A DNA stretch of 64,000 nt from Deltaproteobacteria bacterium (GCA_020444165.1 JAHLLK010000007.1:62001-126000); one strand, 5' to 3'; counted from the stretch's first letter, positions 29,071-37,618 are shown. The notes: generated from the sequence alone by a model not told the origin. Numbers and translations: made by a program.

Positions 29071-30063
29071 TCACTTGCAAAGGGACAGGGAATAAACCGC
29101 GCCCCCGGCCTTCATTTCCTTGACCTTCTTACCCGATGCGATGTCCCACATGGTCACCAGGCCAGAGTCGTCACCCGTGAATAAACTCTTGCCGTCCTCG
29201 GAAAAGACAATGGCGTTGACCGTCACGCTGTCCGGGTCGGGGATGTTCTTGGTTTCCTTGCCGCTGGCCACATCCCACACCCGGATGGTGCGGTCGCTGC
29301 CCGCGCTGGCCAGCTCCTTGCCGTCCGGCGAAAAGGCCACCGCGTAGACCGAGGAGGAGTGCCCCTTGAAGTCCTTGATCTCTTCCAGGGTGGCGGCGTT
29401 CCAAAGCTTTACGGTCTTGTCGTTGCTGCAGGTGGCCACCGTCTTGTCGTCCGGCGAGAAGACCAGGGTGTTGATGGCCGCGTAGTGCCCCTTGACCATC
29501 TTCATCATCTCCATGGTGCCCAGGTCCCAAAGCCGCAGATGGGTGCCGGCGCCGGCGGAGATCAGATGCTTGCCGTCCGGGCTGAAGGCCATGGCGTAGA
29601 TGGCGCTGTTATGCCCTTCCAGGGTCTTGACCAACTCCAGCTGGTCGCCGTTGATCTTCCACAGCTTGATGGTGTGGTCCTTGCTGGCGGTGGCGAAGTT
29701 GAAATCCGTGGTGCCGGGAGGGGCCAGGACCAGGGCCCGCACCGAGGTGGGATGCCCTTTGGTCGAGCACTCCACGGCCTTTTCCGTGATGCGGCACACC
29801 GCGACGCCGCCGTCGTTGGCCCCGGTGAACACCAGGGAGTCCTTGCAGTCATAGGCCAGGGCCTTGATGGCCCGGGGGTGCACCTTGGTGAGCTTGGCGA
29901 CCTCGGTGCCGGCCGGGAACTCCCAGATGATAAGGTTGCCGCCCGCGTCGCCGGCGGCCACCCGGGAAGCCTGGGCTTCCAGGGGCAGCATATAAAGAAG
30001 GCAGGTGGCCGCTACGATAACCGCCAGCCAGGTAGGTCTGCGTGGTTTCTTCGATTTCATCAT
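29071..30063 (-). CDS. Exported WD40 beta-propeller protein
   Basis: 330 residues. A cleavable signal peptide (about 1-32, MLPLEAQA end) precedes seven WD40 repeats, for example GHNSAIYAMAFSPDGKHLIS, VKLWNAATLEEIKDFKGHSS and IRVWDVASGKETK. WD40 propellers are protein-interaction platforms, and this one should be periplasmic. The start is the ATG-ATG at 30058-30063 behind GGGGAG; the longer open frame upstream codes no plausible protein. It sits between the BMC aldehyde dehydrogenase and an unknown gene on the same strand. An exported propeller in a compartment locus is unexpected; it may sense or scaffold at the membrane. Confidence 0.85.
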   Translation of the reverse strand: MMKSKKPRRPTWLAVIVAATCLLYMLPLEAQASRVAAGDAGGNLIIWEFPAGTEVAKLTKVHPRAIKALAYDCKDSLVFTGANDGGVAVCRITEKAVECSTKGHPTSVRALVLAPPGTTDFNFATASKDHTIKLWKINGDQLELVKTLEGHNSAIYAMAFSPDGKHLISAGAGTHLRLWDLGTMEMMKMVKGHYAAINTLVFSPDDKTVATCSNDKTVKLWNAATLEEIKDFKGHSSSVYAVAFSPDGKELASAGSDRTIRVWDVASGKETKNIPDPDSVTVNAIVFSEDGKSLFTGDDSGLVTMWDIASGKKVKEMKAGGAVYSLSLCK

Positions 30064-30122
30064 TTCTCCCCTTGGCTGTATCGCCAGTGAAAGGTGAGGC
30101 CCGCCGGCCCGGACCCGGTGGG

Positions 30123-30695
30123 TCAGGCAGCCTGGGCGATGCAGAGGGCGATCCGGTCCATCGCTTTCACCATGTACTGGTCGTGCCCCTCGGGCAGCTT
30201 CACCCGGTAACGTATGGGGGGGAGGGCCACCCAAATAAAGGATCCTCCCAGGGGGCGGGCCAGGGCCCGCCAGCGCTCCAGATCTCCGTCCCAAAAGATT
30301 TTCAGATATTCCAAGTCCTGCTTCGCCAAGAGATCCAAGAGCTCTTGGTCCTGGTTGAGCCGGGCGGCCAAACCCTCGGGTCCGCCTCCCCGGGCGGTCT
30401 TGAAAACCGGCCGGCCCTTCCGGAGCGATCCCTGATAGGTGAGCCTGAGTTTGCCCGGGGCCCCCTGATCTCCCGCTGGCGCCTTGATGCGCGCCTCGCA
30501 GACCAGGGCGTAGATACGGCCCAGGAACTTCTTGTCCACCTCATGGTAAAGGCGGATGTCGTCCACCCGGGGATTGCGGCCCTGGAACACGTAGCTGAGG
30601 CCTTCCATCTCGGGCTCGCCCAAAAGGCGGCTCACCCCGGGCAGGACTGCTTTCAGGCCTTGATGGGCCAGAAAATCTCCCTTGGTCTTAAACAT
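30123..30695 (-). CDS. Conserved-looking protein of unknown function
   Basis: 190 residues without signal peptide, membrane helix or recognised motif. It appears alpha/beta, with KLRLTYQGSLRKGRPVFKTA, an amphipathic DQELLDLLAKQDLEYLKIFW and a C-terminal FIWVALPPIRYRVKLPEGHD. It lies between the APC permease and the WD40 gene with 60-90 base gaps on the same strand, so it belongs to the same transcription unit. Normal codon bias and an orderly sequence argue that it is a real gene. I cannot assign a function; the SPFH- or lipid-binding-like hydrophobic stretch near the end is not diagnostic. Confidence 0.65.
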   Translation of the reverse strand: MFKTKGDFLAHQGLKAVLPGVSRLLGEPEMEGLSYVFQGRNPRVDDIRLYHEVDKKFLGRIYALVCEARIKAPAGDQGAPGKLRLTYQGSLRKGRPVFKTARGGGPEGLAARLNQDQELLDLLAKQDLEYLKIFWDGDLERWRALARPLGGSFIWVALPPIRYRVKLPEGHDQYMVKAMDRIALCIAQAA

Positions 30696-30784
30696 TGCGT
30701 TTGTCCGCCATGGGCCGATCCACTCTCCGGGTCAAGGCGCCGCGGCCGGGGACGCGGACGCGTCCCCGGCTGAGCGGCGGGTAG

Positions 30785-32152
30785 TTACTCTTCCATGGCC
30801 TGTTCCAAAGTGATGGGAGTGAAGTAACCGGTCTTCATCTTCAGCTTGATCCAGATCAGGCCGTAGATGATGGAGGCCAGGAGGAAGTAGCCGCCCACCG
30901 TCACGATCTGCAGCTTGACCACCGGATCGGGATAAATGTCATACATCACGTAGGCAAAGCCCAGGATGCCCAGGATCTGCGGAATGGGGTACAGGGGGCT
31001 CACATAGGGCCGGTCCGCCTTGGGGTAGCGGCTGCGGATGATCATCAAGTCGATGTGACCGATGATGTAGCACAGCATCCAGGTCCAGGCCGCGGCCAGG
31101 AGGTACACCAGCACCTGCTCCGTACCGGCCAGACCGGAGATCAGGACCAGGAACATGGCGATGGCGAAGCCGATGATGCCCCACCAGGGGGTGGCGAACT
31201 TGGGGTGCACCCACTTGAAGATGGCCGGCAGCTCACCGGAGTGGGCCATGCCATAGAACAGGCGGGGCACCGCGGCCAACAGGGTGTTCACCGAGCTGGC
31301 CGTGGCGGTGATGCCAATGAGGCCAACCCAGATCGCGCCGGGCTCGCCCAGCATGGCCCGGGCCGCGTCCACGTGCGGCGTGGCCGATTCGGCCAGCTTG
31401 TCCAGGGGGATGAACTTGATCATGGAGAAGCCGAAAACGACCTTGATGATCAGGATGACCACCAAACCCACGAACATGGACCAGGGAATGTTCCTGCCGG
31501 GGTTGATGGTTTCCTCAGCCATGGGGGTTACGAACTCGATGCCAATGAACAGCCAGATGCCCAGGGCCACCAAGGCGAACACCCCCCAGCCCATGGGGTT
31601 GAATTCGGGCGCCGCCGCGATGTTGGGCGCCGTGGTCCCCAGCTCCATCAGGCCGGCGAGGCCCAGGAGAAAGAGGGAGCCCATCATGAACAAGGTAAGT
31701 AATAGCTGGGCCTTGGCGAAGATGTCCACGCCCACCAGGTTGAGGATGGTGAGGAGCACCAACAGCGCGATGCTGAAGGCCATGGGGGGGCACCAACTGG
31801 CCAGGGTGTCGGTGAAGGTCAGACCGGAGACGTAAAGCTCCACCGGTCCGGCCAGCACGTTGACCACCATGTAGCCGCAGAAGGTGGCCACGATGGCCGG
31901 CAGGGGGCCCAGGGCCACCAGGGTGTAGGTGCTGATGCCGCCGGCCCGGGGGAGCATGGTGCCCAGCTCCCCGTAAGTCATCGCGGTCACCATCATCAGC
32001 AGCCAGGCGCAGAACATGGCGATAATGAAACCGCCGCCCGCCAAGCCGAAGCCTTGGCCCAGGGACACCAGGGTGCTTGACGCCACCACCAGGCCCACGG
32101 CTACTGCCAGGCATGACCAAAATCCAAGTACTCTTTTGAGATCTTCCGCCAT
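30785..32152 (-). CDS. APC-superfamily amino acid/amine permease
   Basis: 455 residues with about 12 hydrophobic helices. The N-terminus GFWSCLAVAVGLVVASSTLVSLGQG matches the APC unwound-helix-1 substrate/Na+ region, and IWLFIGIEFVTPMAEETINPGRNIP is the conserved helix 6 region with the E/PGRNIP loop (first 20: IWLFIGIEFVTPMAEETINP). Relatives carry amino acids, ethanolamine or other amines across the inner membrane. In a locus for amine breakdown it is the obvious importer. GGGAGGT lies just upstream of the ATG. An 810-base gap precedes it, so it may have its own promoter. Confidence 0.88.
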   Translation of the reverse strand: MAEDLKRVLGFWSCLAVAVGLVVASSTLVSLGQGFGLAGGGFIIAMFCAWLLMMVTAMTYGELGTMLPRAGGISTYTLVALGPLPAIVATFCGYMVVNVLAGPVELYVSGLTFTDTLASWCPPMAFSIALLVLLTILNLVGVDIFAKAQLLLTLFMMGSLFLLGLAGLMELGTTAPNIAAAPEFNPMGWGVFALVALGIWLFIGIEFVTPMAEETINPGRNIPWSMFVGLVVILIIKVVFGFSMIKFIPLDKLAESATPHVDAARAMLGEPGAIWVGLIGITATASSVNTLLAAVPRLFYGMAHSGELPAIFKWVHPKFATPWWGIIGFAIAMFLVLISGLAGTEQVLVYLLAAAWTWMLCYIIGHIDLMIIRSRYPKADRPYVSPLYPIPQILGILGFAYVMYDIYPDPVVKLQIVTVGGYFLLASIIYGLIWIKLKMKTGYFTPITLEQAMEE

Positions 32153-32962
32153 TCTGACCTCCCACCCCGGGATAGGGGCTTTTTGGTTCGGTTGGACCTA
32201 AGACCAGGTATCCCGAAGGCCCAGCCCAAATTGCCTGCCGGCCCGGACCAAGCGGCCCCCCATGGCCCCGGCTTGATCCGCACTTGCTTCCCCAGAAAAC
32301 AATTGGTTCCAGCTAAAAACCTTGGCGCGACCCCTTTCACCTATTGGCCAAGTCCAGGAATATTGGTTCTTTGGTTGCATAGCCCGTTGAACTACCAAAA
32401 TTTTGCGAGGCGCCGCGGCCAAAGGCCGGGACGCAGTGGGGGGAGCGGCCAACCTGGTCCCCCAGCCCGGCCCGCCGCGCTTCGCGGCCTGGCCGGTCGG
32501 GGGAAGGTGGCAGAGCCCCCCAGGGTCAGCGAGAGTGGTTAAAACTGTCCGGCAAACGGCCATGGAAAGCAAAACCGGTGCGGGAAGGCCGAGCCCGGCC
32601 AAAGGCGGCCTCCCTGGCGGAATTAGTCGATCGGCGCAAGGTGGGGCGGGCCGGGAGCCTCCGGGGCGGGGGCAGCCGCTCTGCCGGCTGCCCAGCGAGA
32701 ACGAGGCCCCTTTCCCCTGCCCCGCCCGCTGGGCGGCGGCAGAGTCCGGGAGGACTGGCGGCAAAGTCTGCTTCATGACCAGATCCTCATGGGCGGCTCC
32801 CGATCTTTTGCCCCGGACGGGTTCCAGGCCCCCGCCCTTGATCCGCGAGGAGCGGATTCGGTGATTCGTGCGGTATGAAATCCAATTACAGCCTGTCTCC
32901 GCCTTGGCCGCGGAGACCGCCGCGCCGGCCCAGCCTGGTCCCGGTGCGGCGGGAAAGCGGGT
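32153..32962. other. Long intergenic region upstream of the permease gene
   Basis: No gene is supported. The part next to the permease (about 32280-32400) is AT-richer and probably contains its promoter, including CCAATATT and AAAATTTTG tracts. The remainder (32400-32870) is very GC-rich with short inverted repeats such as GGCAGCCG...CGGCTGCC near 32670-32692 and gives only Arg/Pro/Gly-rich shadow frames. I see no known riboswitch or sRNA signature. Confidence 0.5.
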
Positions 32963-33916
32963 TCACTTCCGTTGTCGGTAGAACTCCACACCCAAGGGTT
33001 CGTCAGTCAGCGTCTGGAGTCCTTTTTGGACGTCGGAATTTTCTTCGCTGTAGAACTCGCGCGCGGCTTTCAAGCCCTTTTCGATGGAGCCCAGACGGTC
33101 CAGGGTGGCCGTCTTGTCCAAGAAGGCGATTTCGTGGATCAGTGCTTCCAGGAAGGTGACCACCGGCGCGAAGGGGTCCACAAAGGACAGACCCACCACG
33201 TCGATTACCGCGTGCAGGTCGGTGCCGGCGATCACCGGGGAGACCAGGGTGTCGCTGATACCAATGGTCTTACAACCGAATTGGCGCGCGAACTTCAGGG
33301 TCTCCAGGATGCGCTGGGAATAGCGGGGAAAGGCGATGGCCACCACCACGATGGAACTGTTGCCCACGGCAATGAGATCATTGGCCTCCCAGGAGCAGGT
33401 GGTGTCGATCAAAACCTTGCCGCGGACCTTTTTGAGCAGATAGCCAAAGAACTGGGCCAGGGAGGCCGCGGCGCGGTAACCCAGCACCACCACCTCCTCG
33501 GCGTCCTTGATGGTGCGGGCCAGGTTATGGAAATCCTGGGCGCTGATGCTGGTCATCAGCTTGCGGCAGCAATCGATGGTGTTCTGGCAGTACCGGAGGA
33601 GGGTGTGCTCTTCCTGGGGCGTAGCGGTCTGGCTGGCCCGGACCATGCGCTCCACGCTGTTCAGCTCGATGTGCAACAAGCCCTTCAAGTACGCCTCGAA
33701 CTCGGCGAAACCCGCGAAGCCCAGATCCATGGCAAAGCGGGTGATGGTGGGTTCGCTCACTCCGCATTCCTGGGCGATCTCTTTGGCGGAGTAGAGGAAT
33801 ATCTTCTTGTAATCGTTGAGAATAAGGTCGGCCACCAGCTTCCGCTTCTTGGGCAGGGTGGGGTAGGCCTGCAAGATGCGGGTGAAAAACTCAGTTCTGG
33901 CGGTCGATTTAGCCAT
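32963..33916 (-). CDS. MurR/RpiR-family regulator with SIS domain
   Basis: 317 residues. The N-terminal HTH_6 domain (about 20-85, KKRKLVADLILNDYKKIFLY, then SAKEIAQECGVSEPTITRFA) is followed by a SIS ligand-binding domain (about 130-270, VVVLGYRAAASLAQFFGYLL and GISDTLVSPVI). RpiR proteins normally sense sugar phosphates, but some control amino acid or BMC loci. It starts 17 bases after a shell-protein stop codon, so it is the last gene of the leftward shell operon and is the best candidate for its regulator. ATG at 33914-33916, with a GTG one codon before as an alternative. Confidence 0.9.
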   Translation of the reverse strand: MAKSTARTEFFTRILQAYPTLPKKRKLVADLILNDYKKIFLYSAKEIAQECGVSEPTITRFAMDLGFAGFAEFEAYLKGLLHIELNSVERMVRASQTATPQEEHTLLRYCQNTIDCCRKLMTSISAQDFHNLARTIKDAEEVVVLGYRAAASLAQFFGYLLKKVRGKVLIDTTCSWEANDLIAVGNSSIVVVAIAFPRYSQRILETLKFARQFGCKTIGISDTLVSPVIAGTDLHAVIDVVGLSFVDPFAPVVTFLEALIHEIAFLDKTATLDRLGSIEKGLKAAREFYSEENSDVQKGLQTLTDEPLGVEFYRQRK

Positions 33917-33933
33917 CACTCATCCCGTGGGGG

Positions 33934-34551
33934 TCAGGCCGACTTTCCGGTTATGGACCCCAGCGCCGCCTCGGCCGCCTCCCGGGCCACCGCCACGTTG
34001 GAGTGGGTGCCCGAGAGGTAGAGGCGTCCGGTGGCGCCGTATACGGTGACGTGCACCAGGGTAACGTCCGCGGCCTTTTCCGCCTCGTTGGCGGCGAAGC
34101 CCGCGTAGCCGGCCGGCTCCATTTCCAGGATGTACAGCGTCTCGTCGGAGAGGCTCATGCTGGAGTTGCGGAACCGGTTGATGATCTGGGTCATATAGGG
34201 ATCAATGCGTTCAATGGTTTCGCTGGCCAGGATCTTGGGGACCGCCCGGTCCTCGATCTTCACGTCCAGGAAATCCAAAATGACCTGGCCGGCCAGCTCC
34301 ACGTCGGCCGGGGAGTCGGCGTGGACCTCCATCATGCCGTAGGTCCGCTCCACCACCAGGGCTCCGGGCCGCACGTTGGCCTGCTTCATCACCGCGTCAC
34401 ACAGGCTGTTGATGGACAGGCCCGGCGCGATTTCCACGAACATGGCCGACTGGCCCGCCACCGGGTAGTAGCCCCGGGCGGTGCTGCCGATAAAGGAGAC
34501 GAACTGCCTTTGCAGGCGGTCGATCAAGGCGAAGGATCTAAGTTCAATCAT
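33934..34551 (-). CDS. BMC-T double-layer trimer shell protein (CcmP/CsoS1D-like), paralogue 1
   Basis: 205 residues made of two fused BMC domains. It aligns along its whole length with the CcmP/CsoS1D type: IELRSFALIDRLQRQFVSFI, FVEIAPGLSINSLCDAVMK, the pore-gate Glu-Arg in VVERTYGMMEVH, and GYAGFAANEAEKAADV. Such trimers stack in two layers and have a large gated pore for bulky metabolites. The second paralogue is at 36944. In this locus they could pass CoA, NAD or the N-alkylglutamate substrate. It lies between the FAD oxidoreductase and the RpiR gene in the operon. Confidence 0.9.
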   Translation of the reverse strand: MIELRSFALIDRLQRQFVSFIGSTARGYYPVAGQSAMFVEIAPGLSINSLCDAVMKQANVRPGALVVERTYGMMEVHADSPADVELAGQVILDFLDVKIEDRAVPKILASETIERIDPYMTQIINRFRNSSMSLSDETLYILEMEPAGYAGFAANEAEKAADVTLVHVTVYGATGRLYLSGTHSNVAVAREAAEAALGSITGKSA

Positions 34552-34602
34552 GGCGTTTTCCAGCCCTTTGCTATACAGCTCACAGCGTCTGTGGCCAGGC
34601 CC

Positions 34603-35808
34603 CTAGCCGGCGTTCACCCGCTGGCGCTTGTTGGGGCACACCGCGAACTGCCCCTGACAGGTGGAGTTGCCCGGGCAGGTGCAGGAGTGCTCCTCCACCC
34701 CCCGGAAGCGCGAGAAACAGAAGTCTTTCAAGGGAATCGAAACCTGGCAGTCCATGATCAGCTCGCACATGAGCTTGCCGATGATGGGACCGATCCCGAA
34801 GCCGTGGCCCGAGAAGCCGGTGCAGAACACAAAGCCCGGCACCTCCTCGGTCAGGCCCAACACCGGGATGCCGTCAGACATCTGGGCGATGATGCCGGAC
34901 CAGGTGCGGATGACGTGCACGTCCTTCAAGGCCGGGAAGAACTCCAGCACCCGGCGGCTGATGGAAGGGCAGACCCCGTAGAACAGGGGCTTGCCGCCGC
35001 GGTAGATGAACTCCTCGGTGCCGGTGAAGCCGCCCCAGAAAAAGGGGCCGTGGGGAACCTGCCGGCCGTAGAAGGTGGACTTGGCCGTGCCCACCATCTG
35101 GGGGAACAGCGGGGGATAGGGCTCGGTGATCAGGGCCTCGGAGAAGATGGGCCGCATGGGCAGATCCAGGCCCACCATATTGGCGATGGCCCGCCCGGCC
35201 ACCCCGGCGGCGTTGACCACCAGATCGGTCTCGATGACCCCCTTGTTGGTGACCACCGCGGCCACCCGCCCCTTCTTGAGGCGGATGTCCTTCACCTCCT
35301 CGTGGGTGCGGAACACCGCGCCCAGTTCCTTGGCCTTGCGCATGAAGCCATAGGTGACCAGGAAGGGGTTGGCGTGACCGTCGGTGGGGCAATAGCTGGC
35401 CCCGATCACCACGTCGGACACGTAGGGGTTGATGTCCTTGACCTGCTTGGCGTCCAACATCTCCAGCTCGAGCCCCATGGCCTTCTGATTGGCCACGGCC
35501 TTGCTCATGTTGGCGATGTCGCCCTCGTCCACGCACAGCCGCAGGTTGCCCTTGCGCACGTATTCCACGCTCATGCCCAGCTCTTCGTGCAACTGGCCAT
35601 AGAGCTGGACGCTGGCCATGGCCAGGGGCAGTTCCTGGGGCTTGCGGGCCGATTGCCGCACCCCGCCGCCGTTGCTGCCCGAAGCCTCGCCGCCGATATC
35701 GGATTTCTCGATGACAACCGCCTTGACGCCCTCCCGGCCCAGGTTGTAGGCCAGGGAACACCCCATGACGCCGCCGCCTATAATTACAACTTCCGCCGTG
35801 TCAGCCAT
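34603..35808 (-). CDS. DAO-family FAD amine dehydrogenase subunit (HcnC/OoxB/SoxB-like)
   Basis: 401 residues of the D-amino-acid-oxidase/sarcosine-oxidase-beta fold. N-terminal dinucleotide motif VVIIGGGVMGCSLAYNLG, FAD contacts EASGSNGGGVRQSARKP, central NAAGVAGRAIANM, and C-terminal GFSGHGFGIGPIIGKL. It is the substrate-oxidising subunit in HcnABC, opine oxidase and hydroxyproline dehydrogenase complexes, which oxidise secondary or primary amines. With the 2Fe-2S, FAD/NAD, BFD and 4Fe-4S subunits in the same locus it should oxidise an N-substituted glutamate to glutamate plus aldehyde. Its last 35 residues add four cysteines (376, 378, 384, 391) that are unusual for the family. Confidence 0.88.
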   Translation of the reverse strand: MADTAEVVIIGGGVMGCSLAYNLGREGVKAVVIEKSDIGGEASGSNGGGVRQSARKPQELPLAMASVQLYGQLHEELGMSVEYVRKGNLRLCVDEGDIANMSKAVANQKAMGLELEMLDAKQVKDINPYVSDVVIGASYCPTDGHANPFLVTYGFMRKAKELGAVFRTHEEVKDIRLKKGRVAAVVTNKGVIETDLVVNAAGVAGRAIANMVGLDLPMRPIFSEALITEPYPPLFPQMVGTAKSTFYGRQVPHGPFFWGGFTGTEEFIYRGGKPLFYGVCPSISRRVLEFFPALKDVHVIRTWSGIIAQMSDGIPVLGLTEEVPGFVFCTGFSGHGFGIGPIIGKLMCELIMDCQVSIPLKDFCFSRFRGVEEHSCTCPGNSTCQGQFAVCPNKRQRVNAG

Positions 35809-35869
35809 GTCAACTCCTGCCCTTTGGCGGCGCGGAAAGAACCGTCTCTCTCCCCGCCATGCTTCCCGC

Positions 35870-36520
35870 TTAACCCTGCGCGAACACAGACATGGGCACC
35901 GGCCGGTTGGGGGCGCGGGCCGTGGTGGGGTCCAGCTCGCCCGGCTTCAGGCCCAGCTCCCGGGCCAGGATGCCGGCCACCAGCCGGCCGCAGGTTTGCC
36001 CCTGGCACAAGCCCATGCCGGCCCGGGTGACGCGCTTGACCCCGTTCAAGGTGGCCAGGCCGTCCTTGATGGCCTGCCGAATCTGGCCCTTGGTGATCTC
36101 TTCGCAGCGGCAGATGATCATGTCGTCGTCCGGCTGCGCGGCCGGGGCCGCGGTCGGGACCGGGACCGGTTCGCCCTTGGCCGCGGCCAGCTTGCCCAAC
36201 ACCCGCTGCATGATGGCCTCCACCTGCTCCTCGCTGAGCTGGCGGTCGCCCGCGGCCGGGGCCGGGGCTGCCGGAGCCGCCTCCGGGGCGGGCGGGGCCG
36301 GGGGAGCCGGCGCGGGCGCCGGCGCGGCCTCAGCCGGCGGGGCCGGCGGCGCGGCGGGTTTTTCCGCCGGCGGCTCGCCATAGGTCACCCGCAGCTTGTA
36401 CTCGCGGACCATATCGGCCGCCTGGGGGGAGAGACGGGCGCCCACGGGCAGCGTGATGATCTTGTCCCCCCGTTCCAGGGCCTGTCTTATTTCCGACGCG
36501 AAAACGTAGCGGTTAGCCAT
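35870..36520 (-). CDS. BFD [2Fe-2S] protein with EutT/EutQ-like module and internal encapsulation peptide
   Basis: 216 residues in four parts. Residues 1-48 resemble the N-terminal module of EutT/EutQ (ITLPVGARLSPQAADMVREY). Residues 49-93 are an Ala/Pro linker. Residues 95-111, LSEEQVEAIMQRVLGKL, are an amphipathic helix with 10 of 17 positions identical to the aldehyde dehydrogenase encapsulation peptide. Residues 130-195 form a BFD-type [2Fe-2S] domain with Cys137, Cys139, Cys172 and Cys177. In HcnB-type enzymes the BFD domain is the C-terminus of the FAD/NAD subunit; here that subunit (at 42692) ends before it, so the domain has been split off and equipped for compartment loading. It is 61 bases upstream of the DAO subunit gene. 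Confidence 0.85.
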   Translation of the reverse strand: MANRYVFASEIRQALERGDKIITLPVGARLSPQAADMVREYKLRVTYGEPPAEKPAAPPAPPAEAAPAPAPAPPAPPAPEAAPAAPAPAAGDRQLSEEQVEAIMQRVLGKLAAAKGEPVPVPTAAPAAQPDDDMIICRCEEITKGQIRQAIKDGLATLNGVKRVTRAGMGLCQGQTCGRLVAGILARELGLKPGELDPTTARAPNRPVPMSVFAQG

Positions 36521-36523
36521 CTC

Positions 36524-36934
36524 TTACCTCGCGGCCCCGGGGGCCTGTTTCTTGGGAGCTGCCTTCTTCCCCCGCTTCTTGGCCTCGGCCGGGGCGGCCG
36601 GTTCCTGGGCCGGAACTGGCGGGGGCGGGGCGGCCGGTGGCTCGGGAGCGGCCGGCGGTTGGGGGATGATGGCCTCGATATCCTTATGGGGCCGGGGGAT
36701 CACGTGGCTGGAAACCAGCTCGCCCACCCGCTGGGCCGCCGCCTGGCCGGCGTCCACCGCCGCCTTGACCGCGCCCACATCCCCGGCCACGCCGATCAGC
36801 ACCAGGCCGGCGCCCACGAACTCGCGGTTCAAGAGCCGCACATTGGCCGCTTTCACCATGGCGTCGGCCGCCTCTATGGCTCCCACCAAACCTCTTGTCT
36901 CGATCAGGCCCAGGGCTTGTTGCATGCTCGCCAT
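36524..36934 (-). CDS. BMC-H shell protein with C-terminal Pro/Ala/Lys tail
   Basis: 136 residues. Residues 5-92 are a PduA/PduJ/CcmK-type BMC hexamer domain ([20 protein letters not shown] ... [14 protein letters not shown] ... [14 protein letters not shown]). The pore loop is E-F-V-G-A-G (38-43), lacking the usual Lys-Ile/Val-Gly-Ser/Gly sequence. A 45-residue low-complexity tail ends in a basic [12 protein letters not shown] patch that could contact cargo or neighbouring facets. It lies 3 bases upstream of the BFD gene's start, inside the shell operon. Confidence 0.93.
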   Translation of the reverse strand: MASMQQALGLIETRGLVGAIEAADAMVKAANVRLLNREFVGAGLVLIGVAGDVGAVKAAVDAGQAAAQRVGELVSSHVIPRPHKDIEAIIPQPPAAPEPPAAPPPPVPAQEPAAPAEAKKRGKKAAPKKQAPGAAR

Positions 36935-36943
36935 CCCTCGGGT

Positions 36944-37564
36944 TTATTTGCCGGCGCGGCCCTCCACCGCCTGCAAGGTCTCCACCACCTTGGACGCGGC
37001 CGCCAACACCTCGGACTCGGTGCCTGCCAAATACAGCTTGCCGCTGGCCCCAAAGAGCCGGGCGTCCACCAACTTGACATTGCAGTATTTCTCGGCCTCA
37101 TTGGCGGCCAGGGCGCAGTAGGCGGCCGGGGTCACCTCCAACAGGTACACGTCGTCGCCGCCCAAAATCAGCATGCCCTTACTGTTGCGGTTGATGATCA
37201 CCGACTGGTAAGGGTCCATCTTGTTGATGATGCTGGTGGCCAGGACCTGGGGTTTGACGCGGTCTTCGGCCACCTGCCCCAGCTCGGCCAGAATGGCGTT
37301 GCCGGCCTGGATAATCTCCTGCTGGTCCTCGTGGTGAATCTCCAGCATGCCGTAACGCCGCTCCACGATCATCTCGCCGGGTTTGGCGTTGGTGGTCTTC
37401 ACCGCGATGTCGGCCAGGCGGTTGATCTCGATGCCCGGCTGCACCTCCACGAACAGGGACGCCATCCCTTCCACGGGCAGGAAGCCACGGCCGATGCTGG
37501 CGAACAGCGAAGCGAACTGGGGCTGCATGCGATCCAGGAAGACGTACGCTCTCAACTCTGCCAT
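36944..37564 (-). CDS. BMC-T double-layer trimer shell protein (CcmP/CsoS1D-like), paralogue 2
   Basis: 206 residues, tandem BMC domains. It is very like CcmP/CsoS1D: AELRAYVFLDRMQPQFASLF, VEVQPGIEINRLADIAVKTT, the gate Glu-Arg in MIVERRYGMLEIHHED, and AYCALAANEAEKYCNVKLVD. It is clearly related to the protein at 33934 but diverged, for example in the pore-proximal and linker regions, so the two probably form distinct pores. Known family function is a gated large-pore facet trimer able to stack in two layers. Confidence 0.92.
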   Translation of the reverse strand: MAELRAYVFLDRMQPQFASLFASIGRGFLPVEGMASLFVEVQPGIEINRLADIAVKTTNAKPGEMIVERRYGMLEIHHEDQQEIIQAGNAILAELGQVAEDRVKPQVLATSIINKMDPYQSVIINRNSKGMLILGGDDVYLLEVTPAAYCALAANEAEKYCNVKLVDARLFGASGKLYLAGTESEVLAAASKVVETLQAVEGRAGK

Positions 37565-37618
37565 AAAGGTTCTCCAACCAAGGGGGTGGCGGGCAAAAAC
37601 AAGCTGTTGCTTGCCCGG

